From: Nitrospirota bacterium
GTDB lineage: Bacteria > Nitrospirota > Thermodesulfovibrionia > Thermodesulfovibrionales > JdFR-85
Assembly (NCBI GenBank): GCA_003232715.1
Contig: QIJG01000183.1
Coordinates: 1 to 23,884, forward strand
Direction: 5' to 3'
DNA length: 23,884 nt
Shown: positions 1 to 7,670 of the stretch, piece by piece
How the letters are laid out: each line of letters begins with the position of its first letter
How positions within the stretch are numbered: position 1 is the first letter of the stretch
Translations under genes and position numbers: made by a program
The notes under the pieces: generated by a model
Database searches by the model: none
The model's input: the letters and a program-made list of their open reading frames with translations, nothing else
Told to the model about the DNA's origin: nothing

Positions 1-2
1 GC

Positions 3-1412
3 ACTGTTGCAAGGGTGGTTATAGCAGGGCTTAGAGGGGGCTCTGGTAAAACCACCCTTTCCCTTGGTCTTATTAAAGTCTTTAAGGATAAGGGACTTAA
101 GATAAGCGCCTTTAAAAAGGGTCCTGACTACATTGATGCCGGATGGCTTGCATCTGCAGCAGGTACAAACTGTTACAACCTTGATCCCTATTTATTTCCT
201 GATAAAAAGATCCTGCAATCCTTTCTTGTGCATTCCCATGGTGCCGACTGTGCCCTGATAGAGGGTAACAGGGGAATTTACGATGGGATGGATGTGGAGG
301 GCACTTACAGCACGGCGGAACTTGCCAAACTTCTGAAGTCCCCGGTTATTCTCATAGTTGACTGCACAAAGGTTACAAGGACTCTGGCTGCCGTTATTCA
401 GGGGGTTATTGCCTTTGACCCGGGTGTTGATATAAAGGGCATTATCCTCAACAATATATCAGGCAGGAGGCATGAGTCTGTAATAAGGGGCGCCATAGAG
501 AAGTACACACCCGTTAAGGTTCTGGGTGCAATTCAGAGGCTGAAGGATGAACGCTTTCCGGAGAGGCATATGGGTCTTACGCCTCATCATGAGCATCCGG
601 AGGTTGTGCAGTCTATCGAGATAATGGGAAGGATTGTCAGGGATGCCGTGGAGTACGAAAAGGTCCTTGATATAGCCCGCAACTCGCAACCCGCAACCCG
701 CAATCCGCAACCCGCAACAGTATTTTATTCTCTTAACCCGCAACCCGCAACCCGTAGTTTAAGAATCGGCATCATCAAGGACATGGCCTTTCAGTTTTAT
801 TACCCCGACAATTTTGAGGCCCTCCGGCGTGCCGGTGCAGAGTTGATCGGGATAAGTGCTATCACGGAGGAGTCTCTCCCGGAGATTGATGCCCTGTATA
901 TTGGCGGGGGGTTTCCTGAGACGAATGCCATAACACTTTCTGAGAATAAAAAATTTATGACCTCCCTCAGCCGGGCGGTAGAGCAGGGCCTGCCGGTTTA
1001 TGCCGAGTGTGGGGGGCTTATGTATCTCGGCAGAGAGATAGAGTTTCGGGGAAAGAGTTACCCAATGACTGCAATACTTCCTGTCAGCTTCAGGATGGAG
1101 AATTCACCGGTGGCTCACGGATATACAATGGTTGAGGTGCAGAAGGAGAATCCCTATTTTCAGATGGGAGCTTCCTTAAAAGGACATGAGTTTCATTATT
1201 CAAGGGTTATGGATTATGATAGGAGTCTTAAAATGGTCTTTGCCATGAACAGGGGGAAGGGTATTGATGGTAAATCAGATGGGATTGTTTACAGGAATGT
1301 CCTTGCAACATACACACACCTGCATGCCTTAGGCAGCCCTGAATGGGTTGAGGGTATGCTGAGGGCGGCTGATAACCATGCACGAAGCCGCAGGCGGCTT
1401 TCTTCTGCATGA
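3..1412 (+). CDS. dsrN: DsrN-type cobyrinate/sirohaem a,c-diamide synthase, 5' partial
   Basis: This is a CbiA/CobB-family glutamine-dependent amidase. Its N-terminal P-loop (GGSGKTT, about 8 residues after the GTG at 15) and C-terminal class-I glutaminase domain (nucleophile Cys in YAECGGLMYLG, then GHEFHYS) are both visible. Within dsr clusters this family is called DsrN and is thought to amidate sirohaem to sirohaem amide for DsrAB in the cytoplasm, using glutamine and ATP. The dsrC and dsrMKJOP genes downstream favour DsrN over a cobalamin enzyme, but the two cannot be separated from sequence alone. The reading frame is open to the window edge (codons T-V-A-R precede the GTG), so the true start is probably upstream and the GTG at 15 is only the first possible start here. 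The linker between the two domains holds a tandem-repeat insertion (676-755). Confidence 0.88.
   Translation, partial: TVARVVIAGLRGGSGKTTLSLGLIKVFKDKGLKISAFKKGPDYIDAGWLASAAGTNCYNLDPYLFPDKKILQSFLVHSHGADCALIEGNRGIYDGMDVEGTYSTAELAKLLKSPVILIVDCTKVTRTLAAVIQGVIAFDPGVDIKGIILNNISGRRHESVIRGAIEKYTPVKVLGAIQRLKDERFPERHMGLTPHHEHPEVVQSIEIMGRIVRDAVEYEKVLDIARNSQPATRNPQPATVFYSLNPQPATRSLRIGIIKDMAFQFYYPDNFEALRRAGAELIGISAITEESLPEIDALYIGGGFPETNAITLSENKKFMTSLSRAVEQGLPVYAECGGLMYLGREIEFRGKSYPMTAILPVSFRMENSPVAHGYTMVEVQKENPYFQMGASLKGHEFHYSRVMDYDRSLKMVFAMNRGKGIDGKSDGIVYRNVLATYTHLHALGSPEWVEGMLRAADNHARSRRRLSSA
676..755 (+). repeat. CGCAACC-type tandem repeat inside dsrN
   Basis: Two clusters of a 7-8 base unit (CGCAACC/CGCAACCC, with variants CGCAACT and CAATCCG) at 676-718 and 736-755 are separated by a short AT-rich stretch. 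They are translated in frame as repeated N-P-Q-P-A-T-R blocks between the ATPase and glutaminase domains. The reading frame stays open, so the gene appears to tolerate the insertion as a linker extension. Confidence 0.8.
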
Positions 1413-1439
1413 TGCAACGGCCTTAACATTTAACCGGAT

Positions 1440-2093
1440 ATGTCCTATAGAGAACTTAAAAGAAGAGTTAAGGAGATGCTCTTAAAGGGAGATACAAAGG
1501 GCCTTTCTGCCCTTGTAGAAAAGCACGCCCGCACCATAAGTGTGTTGATCAGCCTTTCCTATGACAAAGAGTCAGTCCTGACCTGGCGTGCTATTGAGGC
1601 GATCGGACCACTCGTCAAAGAGGTTACTGATAAATCCTCAGGTGCGGGCAGGATTATTGTTCAAAGACTCCTATGGTCTATCACAGAGGAGTCGGGTGGC
1701 ATCGGGTGGTCTGCGGTAGAGATGCTTGGTGAGGTGGTAAGGAGTTGTCCCGACGGTTACAACGACCTTACCCCTATAATCATGGGGCTGTTTGATGAAG
1801 AGATCTTCAGGACAGGCGTTCTCCATGCCATCTGCAGGATTAGCGAGAAAAAACCTGTTCCCTTAAATGCTGCAGCAGGGCTGCTGAATAAGGCCCTGAT
1901 TGATAAAGACCCGGAAGTCAGAGGTAGTGCCCTCCTGACATTACAGTGCCTTCAAAGAACAACACAGGTGGAGGTTCCTGAGGCTGTTAAGGAACTTATT
2001 CATGATAACTCAAAGATTAAGGTCTATTGTGACGGCGAGCTAACAGAGCGTACAATAATGGAGCTTGCAGAGCCCCTGATAGAGGCCAGTTGA
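1440..2093 (+). CDS. HEAT-like repeat protein, DVU0298 family
   Basis: This 217-residue soluble helical protein has several degenerate HEAT-type helix pairs; the clearest is a block near the C-terminus containing DKDPEVRGSALLTLQCLQ. It resembles the uncharacterised DVU0298 family that recurs beside sulfite-reduction genes in sulfate reducers (recalled, not searched). No catalytic motif or membrane segment is visible, and HEAT repeats normally make protein-protein contacts, so a scaffold or assembly role for a Dsr component is an inference. It starts at an ATG 27 bases after dsrN. No good Shine-Dalgarno is visible, which suggests translation coupled to dsrN in one operon. The next gene continues in the same frame after this stop codon. 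Confidence 0.72.
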   Translation: MSYRELKRRVKEMLLKGDTKGLSALVEKHARTISVLISLSYDKESVLTWRAIEAIGPLVKEVTDKSSGAGRIIVQRLLWSITEESGGIGWSAVEMLGEVVRSCPDGYNDLTPIIMGLFDEEIFRTGVLHAICRISEKKPVPLNAAAGLLNKALIDKDPEVRGSALLTLQCLQRTTQVEVPEAVKELIHDNSKIKVYCDGELTERTIMELAEPLIEAS

Positions 2094-2129
2094 CTTCTTT
2101 CAAAAGGAGTTTATATAATCAACGGTTAT

Positions 2130-2513
2130 TTGAAAATGAAAGAGAGAGAAGATAAGAGTGTTCTGACCGAACCGAGGTGTCCTTTCTGTCATGAGTTCTT
2201 TGAAAGACCTCATAATGTTACAACAGATCTCGGATTTTTCCAGGGAGGAATCTGTCCATGCGGGGCTGTCTATGCCTGTGACCCTACCGGACGTAACCTC
2301 GGAGAGGCATTTGTTGATGCCCTTACATATGCCTGTAAGGAAGACTGGTCACTGGCATGGGGACTGGTTCCGGATGAAGATTACAGTCAAAATGTACTGA
2401 ATTATAACCGGAGGATGCACAGGGTTTTACCAAAAAGAGGGCGGGCGAATGACAGGGTGCCTTCCGGAAAGCTTATTTTTATAAAAGTCAGAGAGGGTGC
2501 TTTAAGGGGATAG
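2130..2513 (+). CDS. Conserved zinc-ribbon-like hypothetical protein
   Basis: This small soluble protein of about 127 residues has two CxxC-like knuckles near its N-terminus (CPFCHEFF and, after about 25 residues, CPCGAVYAC), consistent with a zinc ribbon or a small metal site. The rest (GRNLGEAFVDALTYAC and a basic C-terminus) matches no family I can name. It sits between the DVU0298-like gene and dsrC, which suggests a Dsr-associated function, but none is shown. The start is uncertain: TTG at 2130 and ATG at 2136 are in frame, yet the only Shine-Dalgarno (AGGAG, 2105-2109) is 20 or more bases upstream of both. ATA/ATC codons at 2115/2118 would fit that spacing but would be non-canonical. 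Confidence 0.65.
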   Translation: MKMKEREDKSVLTEPRCPFCHEFFERPHNVTTDLGFFQGGICPCGAVYACDPTGRNLGEAFVDALTYACKEDWSLAWGLVPDEDYSQNVLNYNRRMHRVLPKRGRANDRVPSGKLIFIKVREGALRG

Positions 2514-2581
2514 CTGAAAGCAGTAAGAGTAGTATTTTTACAACAATAAGCATTTATGATTAGCTAATAAATTTTTTTAAT

Positions 2582-2608
2582 TTGACCATCTTGGTGCTTC
2601 TGTATTAA
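2582..2608 (+). promoter_or_regulatory. Possible promoter of dsrC
   Basis: The AT-rich gap 2514-2701 upstream of dsrC contains TTGACC (2582-2587) and TATTAA (2603-2608). Their 15-base spacing is shorter than the sigma70 optimum, so this is only a candidate. A separate dsrC promoter would make sense because DsrC is usually produced in large excess over other Dsr proteins. Confidence 0.3.
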
Positions 2609-2701
2609 TGTTTATAACCTTTATCTTTATGCGCTTGAAAAAATTTAGTGTTAGCAGACGGGATTTTTCCCAAAAAATACAGTATAAGGAGGTTTTTAAA
2701 G

Positions 2702-3037
2702 ATGCCGACTATTGAGTTTGAGGGTAAACAGATTGAAGTGGATGAAGAGGGCTATCTGCAGAATCTTGAAGACTGGGTTCCGGAACTCGCCAAGATTATG
2801 TCTGAACAGGATAGCCAGGAGCTGACTGACGAGCACTGGGAGATTATAAATTTCCTGAGGGATTATTATGAGAAATACCAGATTGCTCCAATGATCAAGA
2901 TTCTCGTAAAAGAGATCAAGAAGAATATGGGCCCGGATAAAGGGAACACAAAATATCTTTATCAGCTATTCCCGGATGGTCCGGCAAAACAGGCCTGTCG
3001 ATATGCCGGATTACCAAAGCCAACCGGCTGCGTATAA
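2702..3037 (+). CDS. dsrC: DsrC sulfur-carrier protein
   Basis: This 111-residue protein begins MPTIEFEGKQ. The ATG at 2702 follows a strong Shine-Dalgarno (AAGGAGG) with normal spacing; an upstream in-frame extension is not supported. The flexible C-terminus carries both DsrC cysteines, Cys99 and the penultimate Cys110, separated by ten residues (CRYAGLPKPTGCV). This identifies true DsrC rather than a TusE- or RspA-like relative lacking one Cys. In sulfite reduction DsrC accepts sulfur from DsrAB as a trisulfide between these cysteines and is re-reduced by the DsrMKJOP complex encoded downstream; in sulfur oxidation the flow reverses with DsrEFH as donor, and those genes also lie nearby (minus strand). 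It appears monocistronic or differentially expressed: there is an AT-rich gap upstream and a long hairpin immediately after it. Confidence 0.96.
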   Translation: MPTIEFEGKQIEVDEEGYLQNLEDWVPELAKIMSEQDSQELTDEHWEIINFLRDYYEKYQIAPMIKILVKEIKKNMGPDKGNTKYLYQLFPDGPAKQACRYAGLPKPTGCV

Positions 3038-3052
3038 TTCCCGGGCTGAATT

Positions 3053-3095
3053 AAGGATGGGTGCCCCCTGTAGAGTCTGCCGGGGTACCATCCTT
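3053..3095 (+). terminator. Long hairpin after dsrC (no T-run)
   Basis: AAGGATGG plus TGCCCC at the left pairs with GGGGTACCATCCTT at the right, giving a stem of about 14 base pairs with one bulge, 15 bases after the dsrC stop. No uridine run follows, so it is more likely a stability or processing element, or a partial attenuator, than a classical intrinsic terminator. I see nothing recognisable in the rest of the gap (3096-3277). Confidence 0.55.
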
Positions 3096-3277
3096 GAACA
3101 AGATACTCGAAGGCAGATATAGCTCCTGAGAGTGGAAGTGGGCTGTAAATGTAAAAAAGGCGAGAGAGGCAGCTGTAGATTAGCGTGGACTTACGTTTTT
3201 GGTCTCTCATACATGTGGAGTTCAGGAAATCTGTGATGATTTCGATTTGTATCCAAAGGAGCGGTCTAGATTAAGTT

Positions 3278-3799
3278 ATGGAATTGAAAGGTCTTCTTAT
3301 AGAGAAGAAAGCAGCCATTCTGAGCAAGTGGTTTGACCTGATACTGGAGTCTTATCCCTCTGATACTTCAACTTTTTTGAAAAAACAGAAAAATCAGTTT
3401 GCAAATCCTGTAGGACATACAATTTCCGAGGGAATAGAGGGACTTTTTGACGGACTTCTTAAGGAAGTTAATTCCGACAGTGACGGGGTCTCCCCCTTTC
3501 TCGATAACATTATCAGAGTCAGGGCCATCCAGGATTTTACTCCCTCAGAGGCAATCGGCTTTATCTTCCTTCTGAAGAAAGTGATCAGAGAATCGCTGCA
3601 GAGAGAGATTCGTGAGCATCAAATGTATGATGAGCTGTTGAGACTCGAGTCCAGGATAGACGATCTTGTCCGTAGTGCCTTTAATGTATACATGAAATGC
3701 AGGGAGCAGGTTTACGAACTGAAGGCAAATGAGGTCAAAAAGATGACCTTTAGATTATTACAGAGAGCAAATCTGGTAAAAGAAATTCAGGAAGATTAA
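3278..3799 (+). CDS. RsbRD N-terminal domain-like protein
   Basis: This 173-residue, mostly helical soluble protein opens with MELKGLLIEKKAAILSKWFD and has a conserved FLKKQKNQFANPVGHTI block, which matches the RsbRD-N family as I recall it (the globin-like sensor half of RsbR-type stressosome proteins). There is no STAS or kinase domain, so it is the sensor half alone. Such genes commonly sit directly in front of dsrMKJOP in sulfate reducers, so a sensing or regulatory role for the transmembrane complex is plausible but unproven. An in-frame TAA at 3272 forces the start to ATG 3278, although the Shine-Dalgarno (AAAGGAG) is about 16 bases away. dsrM follows after 58 bases. Confidence 0.75.
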   Translation: MELKGLLIEKKAAILSKWFDLILESYPSDTSTFLKKQKNQFANPVGHTISEGIEGLFDGLLKEVNSDSDGVSPFLDNIIRVRAIQDFTPSEAIGFIFLLKKVIRESLQREIREHQMYDELLRLESRIDDLVRSAFNVYMKCREQVYELKANEVKKMTFRLLQRANLVKEIQED

Positions 3800-3857
3800 C
3801 ATAGGCTATCAAAAGCTTTTAAAGTTTACATCATAAAAAGTGAAAGGAGGTTGCTAA

Positions 3858-4856
3858 ATGGGCGCATTGCTTTCCTTTTTCGTTGTTATCGTGCTCGTTT
3901 TAATTGCCCTGGCAGGAGTGCAAGGGGCAGGCTTATATGTTCTGTTCGGAACCATCATACCCTATGCAGCTGTTGCGACATTTATCCTGGGAGTAATTTT
4001 GCGTGTCATAAAGTGGAGCCGTTCACCGGTGCCCTTCCATATCCCCACAACCTGTGGTCAGGAGAAGTCTCTTCCCTGGATCAAGTACAGCAAACTTGAA
4101 AGTCCCTCGGGCACATTGGGTGTTATCGGGAGAATGGCACTGGAAGTGCTGTTATTTCGTTCACTTTTCAGAAACCTCAAGCCTGAACTGAGGGACGACG
4201 ACGGGCCAAGGCTGGTATATAGTTCGAATCAGTGGCTCTGGCTGGGAGGACTGGCATTTCACTGGTCAATGCTTATTGTCATCCTCAGGCATCTGAGATT
4301 CTTTACACAACCTGTCCCATTCTTTGTAACTATCATTGACAGTCTCGATGGGTTTTTGCAAATAGGAGCTCCCCATCTCTTGCTTACCGGCGTGATTCTG
4401 TTACTGGCTGTTACATATCTTTTTCTCAGAAGGCTCTTTAACCCGCCGGTCCGTTACATTTCCCTTCCTTCCGATTATCTGCCGTTGTTTCTTATTATGG
4501 GTATCGCAACTACAGGTATACTGATGCGGTATTTTTTCAGGGTTGATATTATACATGTGAAGGAACTGACCTTGGGTTTGGCCACGCTGAATCCCGAGAT
4601 CCCTGCAGGGATTGGAGTTATTTTCTATATTCACCTCTTCCTGATCAGTTCCCTTTTTGCCTACTTTCCTTTCAGCAAACTGATGCATATGGGAGGGGTC
4701 TTTCTCAGTCCTACAAGAAACCTGGCCAATAACAGCCGTATAAAGAGACATGTCAACCCATGGAACTATCCGGTTAAGGTTCATACATACGAGGAATATG
4801 AGGATGAGTTCAGGGAGAAAATGAAAGATGCTGGAATACCAGTAGAAAAGGAGTGA
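3858..4856 (+). CDS. dsrM: DsrM, membrane cytochrome b subunit
   Basis: This 332-residue NarI-like integral membrane protein is the haem b, menaquinol-interacting subunit of DsrMKJOP. About six hydrophobic segments are visible. Histidines suited to axial haem ligation lie in FHWSMLIVILRHLRFF, GAPHLLLTG and YIHLFLISS, consistent with a dihaem cytochrome b. The hydrophilic C-terminus (RHVNPWNYPVKVHTYEEYEDEF) faces the cytoplasm, where DsrK docks. Strong Shine-Dalgarno AAAGGAGG precedes ATG 3858. DsrK starts 4 bases after the stop, so the two are translationally linked. DsrMK is the conserved core that reduces DsrC trisulfide, or oxidises DsrC in reverse. Confidence 0.95.
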   Translation: MGALLSFFVVIVLVLIALAGVQGAGLYVLFGTIIPYAAVATFILGVILRVIKWSRSPVPFHIPTTCGQEKSLPWIKYSKLESPSGTLGVIGRMALEVLLFRSLFRNLKPELRDDDGPRLVYSSNQWLWLGGLAFHWSMLIVILRHLRFFTQPVPFFVTIIDSLDGFLQIGAPHLLLTGVILLLAVTYLFLRRLFNPPVRYISLPSDYLPLFLIMGIATTGILMRYFFRVDIIHVKELTLGLATLNPEIPAGIGVIFYIHLFLISSLFAYFPFSKLMHMGGVFLSPTRNLANNSRIKRHVNPWNYPVKVHTYEEYEDEFREKMKDAGIPVEKE

Positions 4857-4860
4857 GATA

Positions 4861-6492
4861 ATGGCGAAACCAACGAAACCAACAAAACCACCAAAACCGG
4901 AAGAACTTGTAAAGATAGACTATAATCCTCCTGAAAAACCCTGGATGGAGGTGCCCGTTGAATTCAAGCCCGGTACCTTTTGTTATGGTACGAGGCCGAA
5001 ATATCTTGAAGAAATCGGGTTTCCCAATCCGAGGGAATGGTCTCCGTTGGATGATGACTGGAAACTTCCCGCAGACTGGAAGGATACAGTCCTGAAGGGT
5101 ATCGGGGAGAGGCTTAAAAAGAACCGTGCATTTCATCTTTTTATGGATATTTGTGTAAGGTGCGGGGCATGTGCCGACAAGTGTCATTTCTTTATCGGGT
5201 CCGGAGACCCTAAAAATATGCCTGTCCTCAGGGCTGAGCTGATGAGGTCGGTATATAGAAAGTATTTCACAACCGGCGGAAAACTCTTTGGAAACCTTGC
5301 AGGGGCACGGGAGCTTACCTCCGATGTATTTAAGGAGTGGTGGTACTATTACTACCAGTGCACTGAATGCCGGAGGTGCTCGGTCTTCTGTCCTTTTGGC
5401 ATTGATACTGCCGAGATCACCATGATGGCGAGGGAACTCTTTAACCTGTTGGGGTGCAATACGGACTGGATTGCCGGACCGGTGGCAAACTGTTACAGGA
5501 AGGGTAACCACCTTGGTCTTGAGCCCCATACCATAACAAGCAATATCGAGTTTCTGGTCGATGATATAGAGGAGATAACAGGTATCAAGGTTGAGCCGAC
5601 CTTTAACCGCAAAGGAGCAGAGATCCTTTTTGTTACACCTTCCGGAGACCTCTTTGGTGACCCCGGCACTTATACCTGCATGGGCTATCTCATGCTCTTC
5701 CATGAACTCGGACTTGACTATACCTGGAGCACCTATGCATCTGAGGGAGGAAACTTCGGCTTCTTTACCTCAATGGAGATGGCAAAAAGGTTGAATTACA
5801 AGATATATGCCGAGGCCAAGAGACTGGGAGTAAAGTGGATACTCGGAGGAGAATGCGGTCATATGTGGAGGGTTGTGCATCAGTATATGGATACATGGAA
5901 CGGCCCGGCCGATTTCCTTGAAGAACCGGTTTCACCCATAACGGGTACGAAGTTCGAAAATGCAAAGACCACGAAGATGGTTCACATAGCTGAGTTTACT
6001 GCCGACCTGATCAAACATGGCAAGCTGAAACTGGACCCAAGCCGCAATGACCATCTGAAAGTAACTTATCATGACTCCTGTAATACATCCCGGGGCATGG
6101 GAATACTGGAAGAACCTCGCTATATCATCAATAAGTCATGTAACCATTTCCACGAGATGCATGAGGATACTATCAGGGAGAAGACATTTTGTTGCGGAAG
6201 CGGCACCGGTCTGAATGCAGGTGAAAATATGGAATTGAGGATGCGGGGAGGTTTAGCAAGGGCGAATGCCGTTCAGCATGTGCGGGATAAAAATGGGGTG
6301 AACATGTTAGCCAATATCTGTGCAATCGACAGGGCAACGTTGTCCACCCTGATGCAGTACTGGGTTCCGGATGTGGGAGTCTCCGGTATTCATGAGTTGC
6401 TTGGTAATGCCTTGGTGATGAAGGGTGAGAAGGAGAGAGAGACCGATCTACGCCTTGAACCCCTGCCGGGAAAGGAGGATGAGGATGTATGA
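4861..6492 (+). CDS. dsrK: DsrK, HdrD-like iron-sulfur subunit
   Basis: This 543-residue cytoplasmic, membrane-attached subunit is related to the HdrD heterodisulfide reductase catalytic subunit and is the site of DsrC reduction. Two [4Fe-4S] ferredoxin motifs are present: C98-x2-C101-x2-C104-x3-C108 (CVRCGACADKC) and C167-x2-C170-x2-C173-x3-C177 (CTECRRCSVFC). The C-terminal CCG domain carries HDSCNTSRG and CCG at 444-446, the ligands expected for the special catalytic cluster. The N-terminus has a short Lys/Pro/Thr repeat (KPTKPTKPPKPEE) encoded by an imperfect AACCAACAA-type DNA repeat. The start ATG follows AAAAGGAG inside the end of dsrM. The last 8 bases overlap dsrJ. Confidence 0.96.
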   Translation: MAKPTKPTKPPKPEELVKIDYNPPEKPWMEVPVEFKPGTFCYGTRPKYLEEIGFPNPREWSPLDDDWKLPADWKDTVLKGIGERLKKNRAFHLFMDICVRCGACADKCHFFIGSGDPKNMPVLRAELMRSVYRKYFTTGGKLFGNLAGARELTSDVFKEWWYYYYQCTECRRCSVFCPFGIDTAEITMMARELFNLLGCNTDWIAGPVANCYRKGNHLGLEPHTITSNIEFLVDDIEEITGIKVEPTFNRKGAEILFVTPSGDLFGDPGTYTCMGYLMLFHELGLDYTWSTYASEGGNFGFFTSMEMAKRLNYKIYAEAKRLGVKWILGGECGHMWRVVHQYMDTWNGPADFLEEPVSPITGTKFENAKTTKMVHIAEFTADLIKHGKLKLDPSRNDHLKVTYHDSCNTSRGMGILEEPRYIINKSCNHFHEMHEDTIREKTFCCGSGTGLNAGENMELRMRGGLARANAVQHVRDKNGVNMLANICAIDRATLSTLMQYWVPDVGVSGIHELLGNALVMKGEKERETDLRLEPLPGKEDEDV

Positions 6493-6892
6493 CGCTGGGA
6501 AAATAATTATAGGATTGATAATATTTTTGGCCTTTGCAACGTTTCCTTTTTACAGTAATATGGGTAAGGCTGTTGCTAAACCGGATCCAAAGCTCAATAC
6601 CCCGGTCATTCAGCAAATGAAAGTGAAACAGTGTGTGGAATCAAAGAAGTTTATGAGGGCAAAACACATGCAGTTGCTGATTAACTGGAGAAATGCGGCA
6701 CTCCGCCGTGGCGAAAGGCTTTATAAGGGGTCTGACGGAAGGATTACTGAGATCAGCCTCCAAAACCAATGCCTGAGATGTCATTCCAACAAGAGAAACT
6801 TCTGTGATGAATGCCATAATTATGTGGCTGTTAACCCGTACTGCTGGGATTGTCATTTCTATGCTCCAAAGGAGGCCAACAATGAGCATTAG
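6485..6892 (+). CDS. dsrJ: DsrJ, periplasmic trihaem cytochrome c
   Basis: This 135-residue protein has one N-terminal membrane anchor (residues 7-24, IIIGLIIFLAFATF...) and a periplasmic domain with three CxxCH haem c sites: CLRCH (96-100), CDECH (107-111) and CWDCH (120-124). Cys50, upstream of the haem motifs, sits where the unusual His/Cys-ligated haem of DsrJ takes its cysteine ligand (established for Allochromatium DsrJ; here inferred from position). The start is ATG 6485, 6 bases after AGGAGG (6473-6478); a second in-frame ATG at 6479 is too close to the Shine-Dalgarno. It overlaps dsrK by 8 bases and dsrO by 11, so the operon is tightly coupled. Confidence 0.94.
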   Translation: MYDAGKIIIGLIIFLAFATFPFYSNMGKAVAKPDPKLNTPVIQQMKVKQCVESKKFMRAKHMQLLINWRNAALRRGERLYKGSDGRITEISLQNQCLRCHSNKRNFCDECHNYVAVNPYCWDCHFYAPKEANNEH

Positions 6893-7670
6893 TAGGAGAG
6901 ATTTCTTGAAGATAGCTGGGATTTCCAGCCTTGGGATCGGCTTTTCGGCTACTGATTTGCTCTGGAAAAATGCTGAAGCTGTAGAGTACATGACCTCTCC
7001 GAAGGGCCTTAAGGCAAAGAGGTGGGCAATGGTCGTGGATGTAAGGAAGTTTAAAACAGAAGGAGACTACAAAAGAGTAATAGATATTTGTAATCGTATT
7101 CACAATGTTCCGGACTTCGGCAATACAAAGGACGAGGTTAAATGGATATGGACAGATACCTTTGAGCACGTATTTCCCTTTCAGCAGAATAAATACCTTC
7201 CGGAAACTGTTCAGGAGAAACCTTTTGTTCTGTTATGCAACCACTGTGATAATCCACCATGCGTAAGGGTTTGTCCTACACAGGCTACATTCAAGATGAA
7301 AGACGGGATTGTGGCTCAGGACTACCATCGTTGCATTGGGTGCAGATTCTGTATGGCTGCCTGTCCCTTTGGGGCAAGGAGCTTTAATTGGAGAGATCCG
7401 CGTCCTTTTATCAAACATGTGAATCCGGATTTCCCTACAAGGACTAAAGGGGTTGTGGAGAAGTGTAATTTCTGTGTGGAGAGGCTTGAAAAAGGTCTCA
7501 GGCCTGCCTGTGTGGAGGTATCCAATGGGGGCTTGATTTTCGGCGACCTTGCAGACCCTGGTTCAGAGGTAAGAAAAATACTAAGTACGCACTATTCTTT
7601 GCGTCGTAAGGCTGAACTCGGAACACGACCCAGTGTGTTTTACATAATAGGAGGTGATGAAGATGCTTGA
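6882..7670 (+). CDS. dsrO: DsrO, periplasmic ferredoxin-like subunit
   Basis: This 262-residue HybA/NrfC-type iron-sulfur protein carries a twin-arginine signal at its extreme N-terminus (SRRDFLKIAG, residues 4-13) followed by a hydrophobic stretch, so it is exported folded with its clusters. Cysteine groups CNHCDNPPCVRVCP, CIGCRFCMAACPFG and CNFC...PACVEV fit three or four [4Fe-4S] clusters. It connects haems of DsrJ to the membrane subunit DsrP on the periplasmic side. ATG 6882 follows AAAGGAGG with ideal spacing, within the end of dsrJ; upstream in-frame codons would hide the Tat motif and are not used. The last 8 bases overlap dsrP. Confidence 0.95.
   Translation: MSISRRDFLKIAGISSLGIGFSATDLLWKNAEAVEYMTSPKGLKAKRWAMVVDVRKFKTEGDYKRVIDICNRIHNVPDFGNTKDEVKWIWTDTFEHVFPFQQNKYLPETVQEKPFVLLCNHCDNPPCVRVCPTQATFKMKDGIVAQDYHRCIGCRFCMAACPFGARSFNWRDPRPFIKHVNPDFPTRTKGVVEKCNFCVERLEKGLRPACVEVSNGGLIFGDLADPGSEVRKILSTHYSLRRKAELGTRPSVFYIIGGDEDA

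Noticed and set aside
459..743. Minus-strand reading frame opposite dsrN
   Set aside because: Antisense to the dsrN coding region; its protein-like repeats merely mirror the CGCAACC repeat.
676..755. CRISPR array
   Set aside because: Units are only 7-8 bases, without unique spacers, and translated in frame.
2648..2701. N-terminal extension of DsrC
   Set aside because: The strong Shine-Dalgarno sits inside the extension and positions ATG 2702; DsrC family length fits 111 residues.
4810..5703. 297-codon minus-strand frame opposite dsrK
   Set aside because: Lies entirely within dsrM/dsrK, whose products are unmistakable; no family features of its own.
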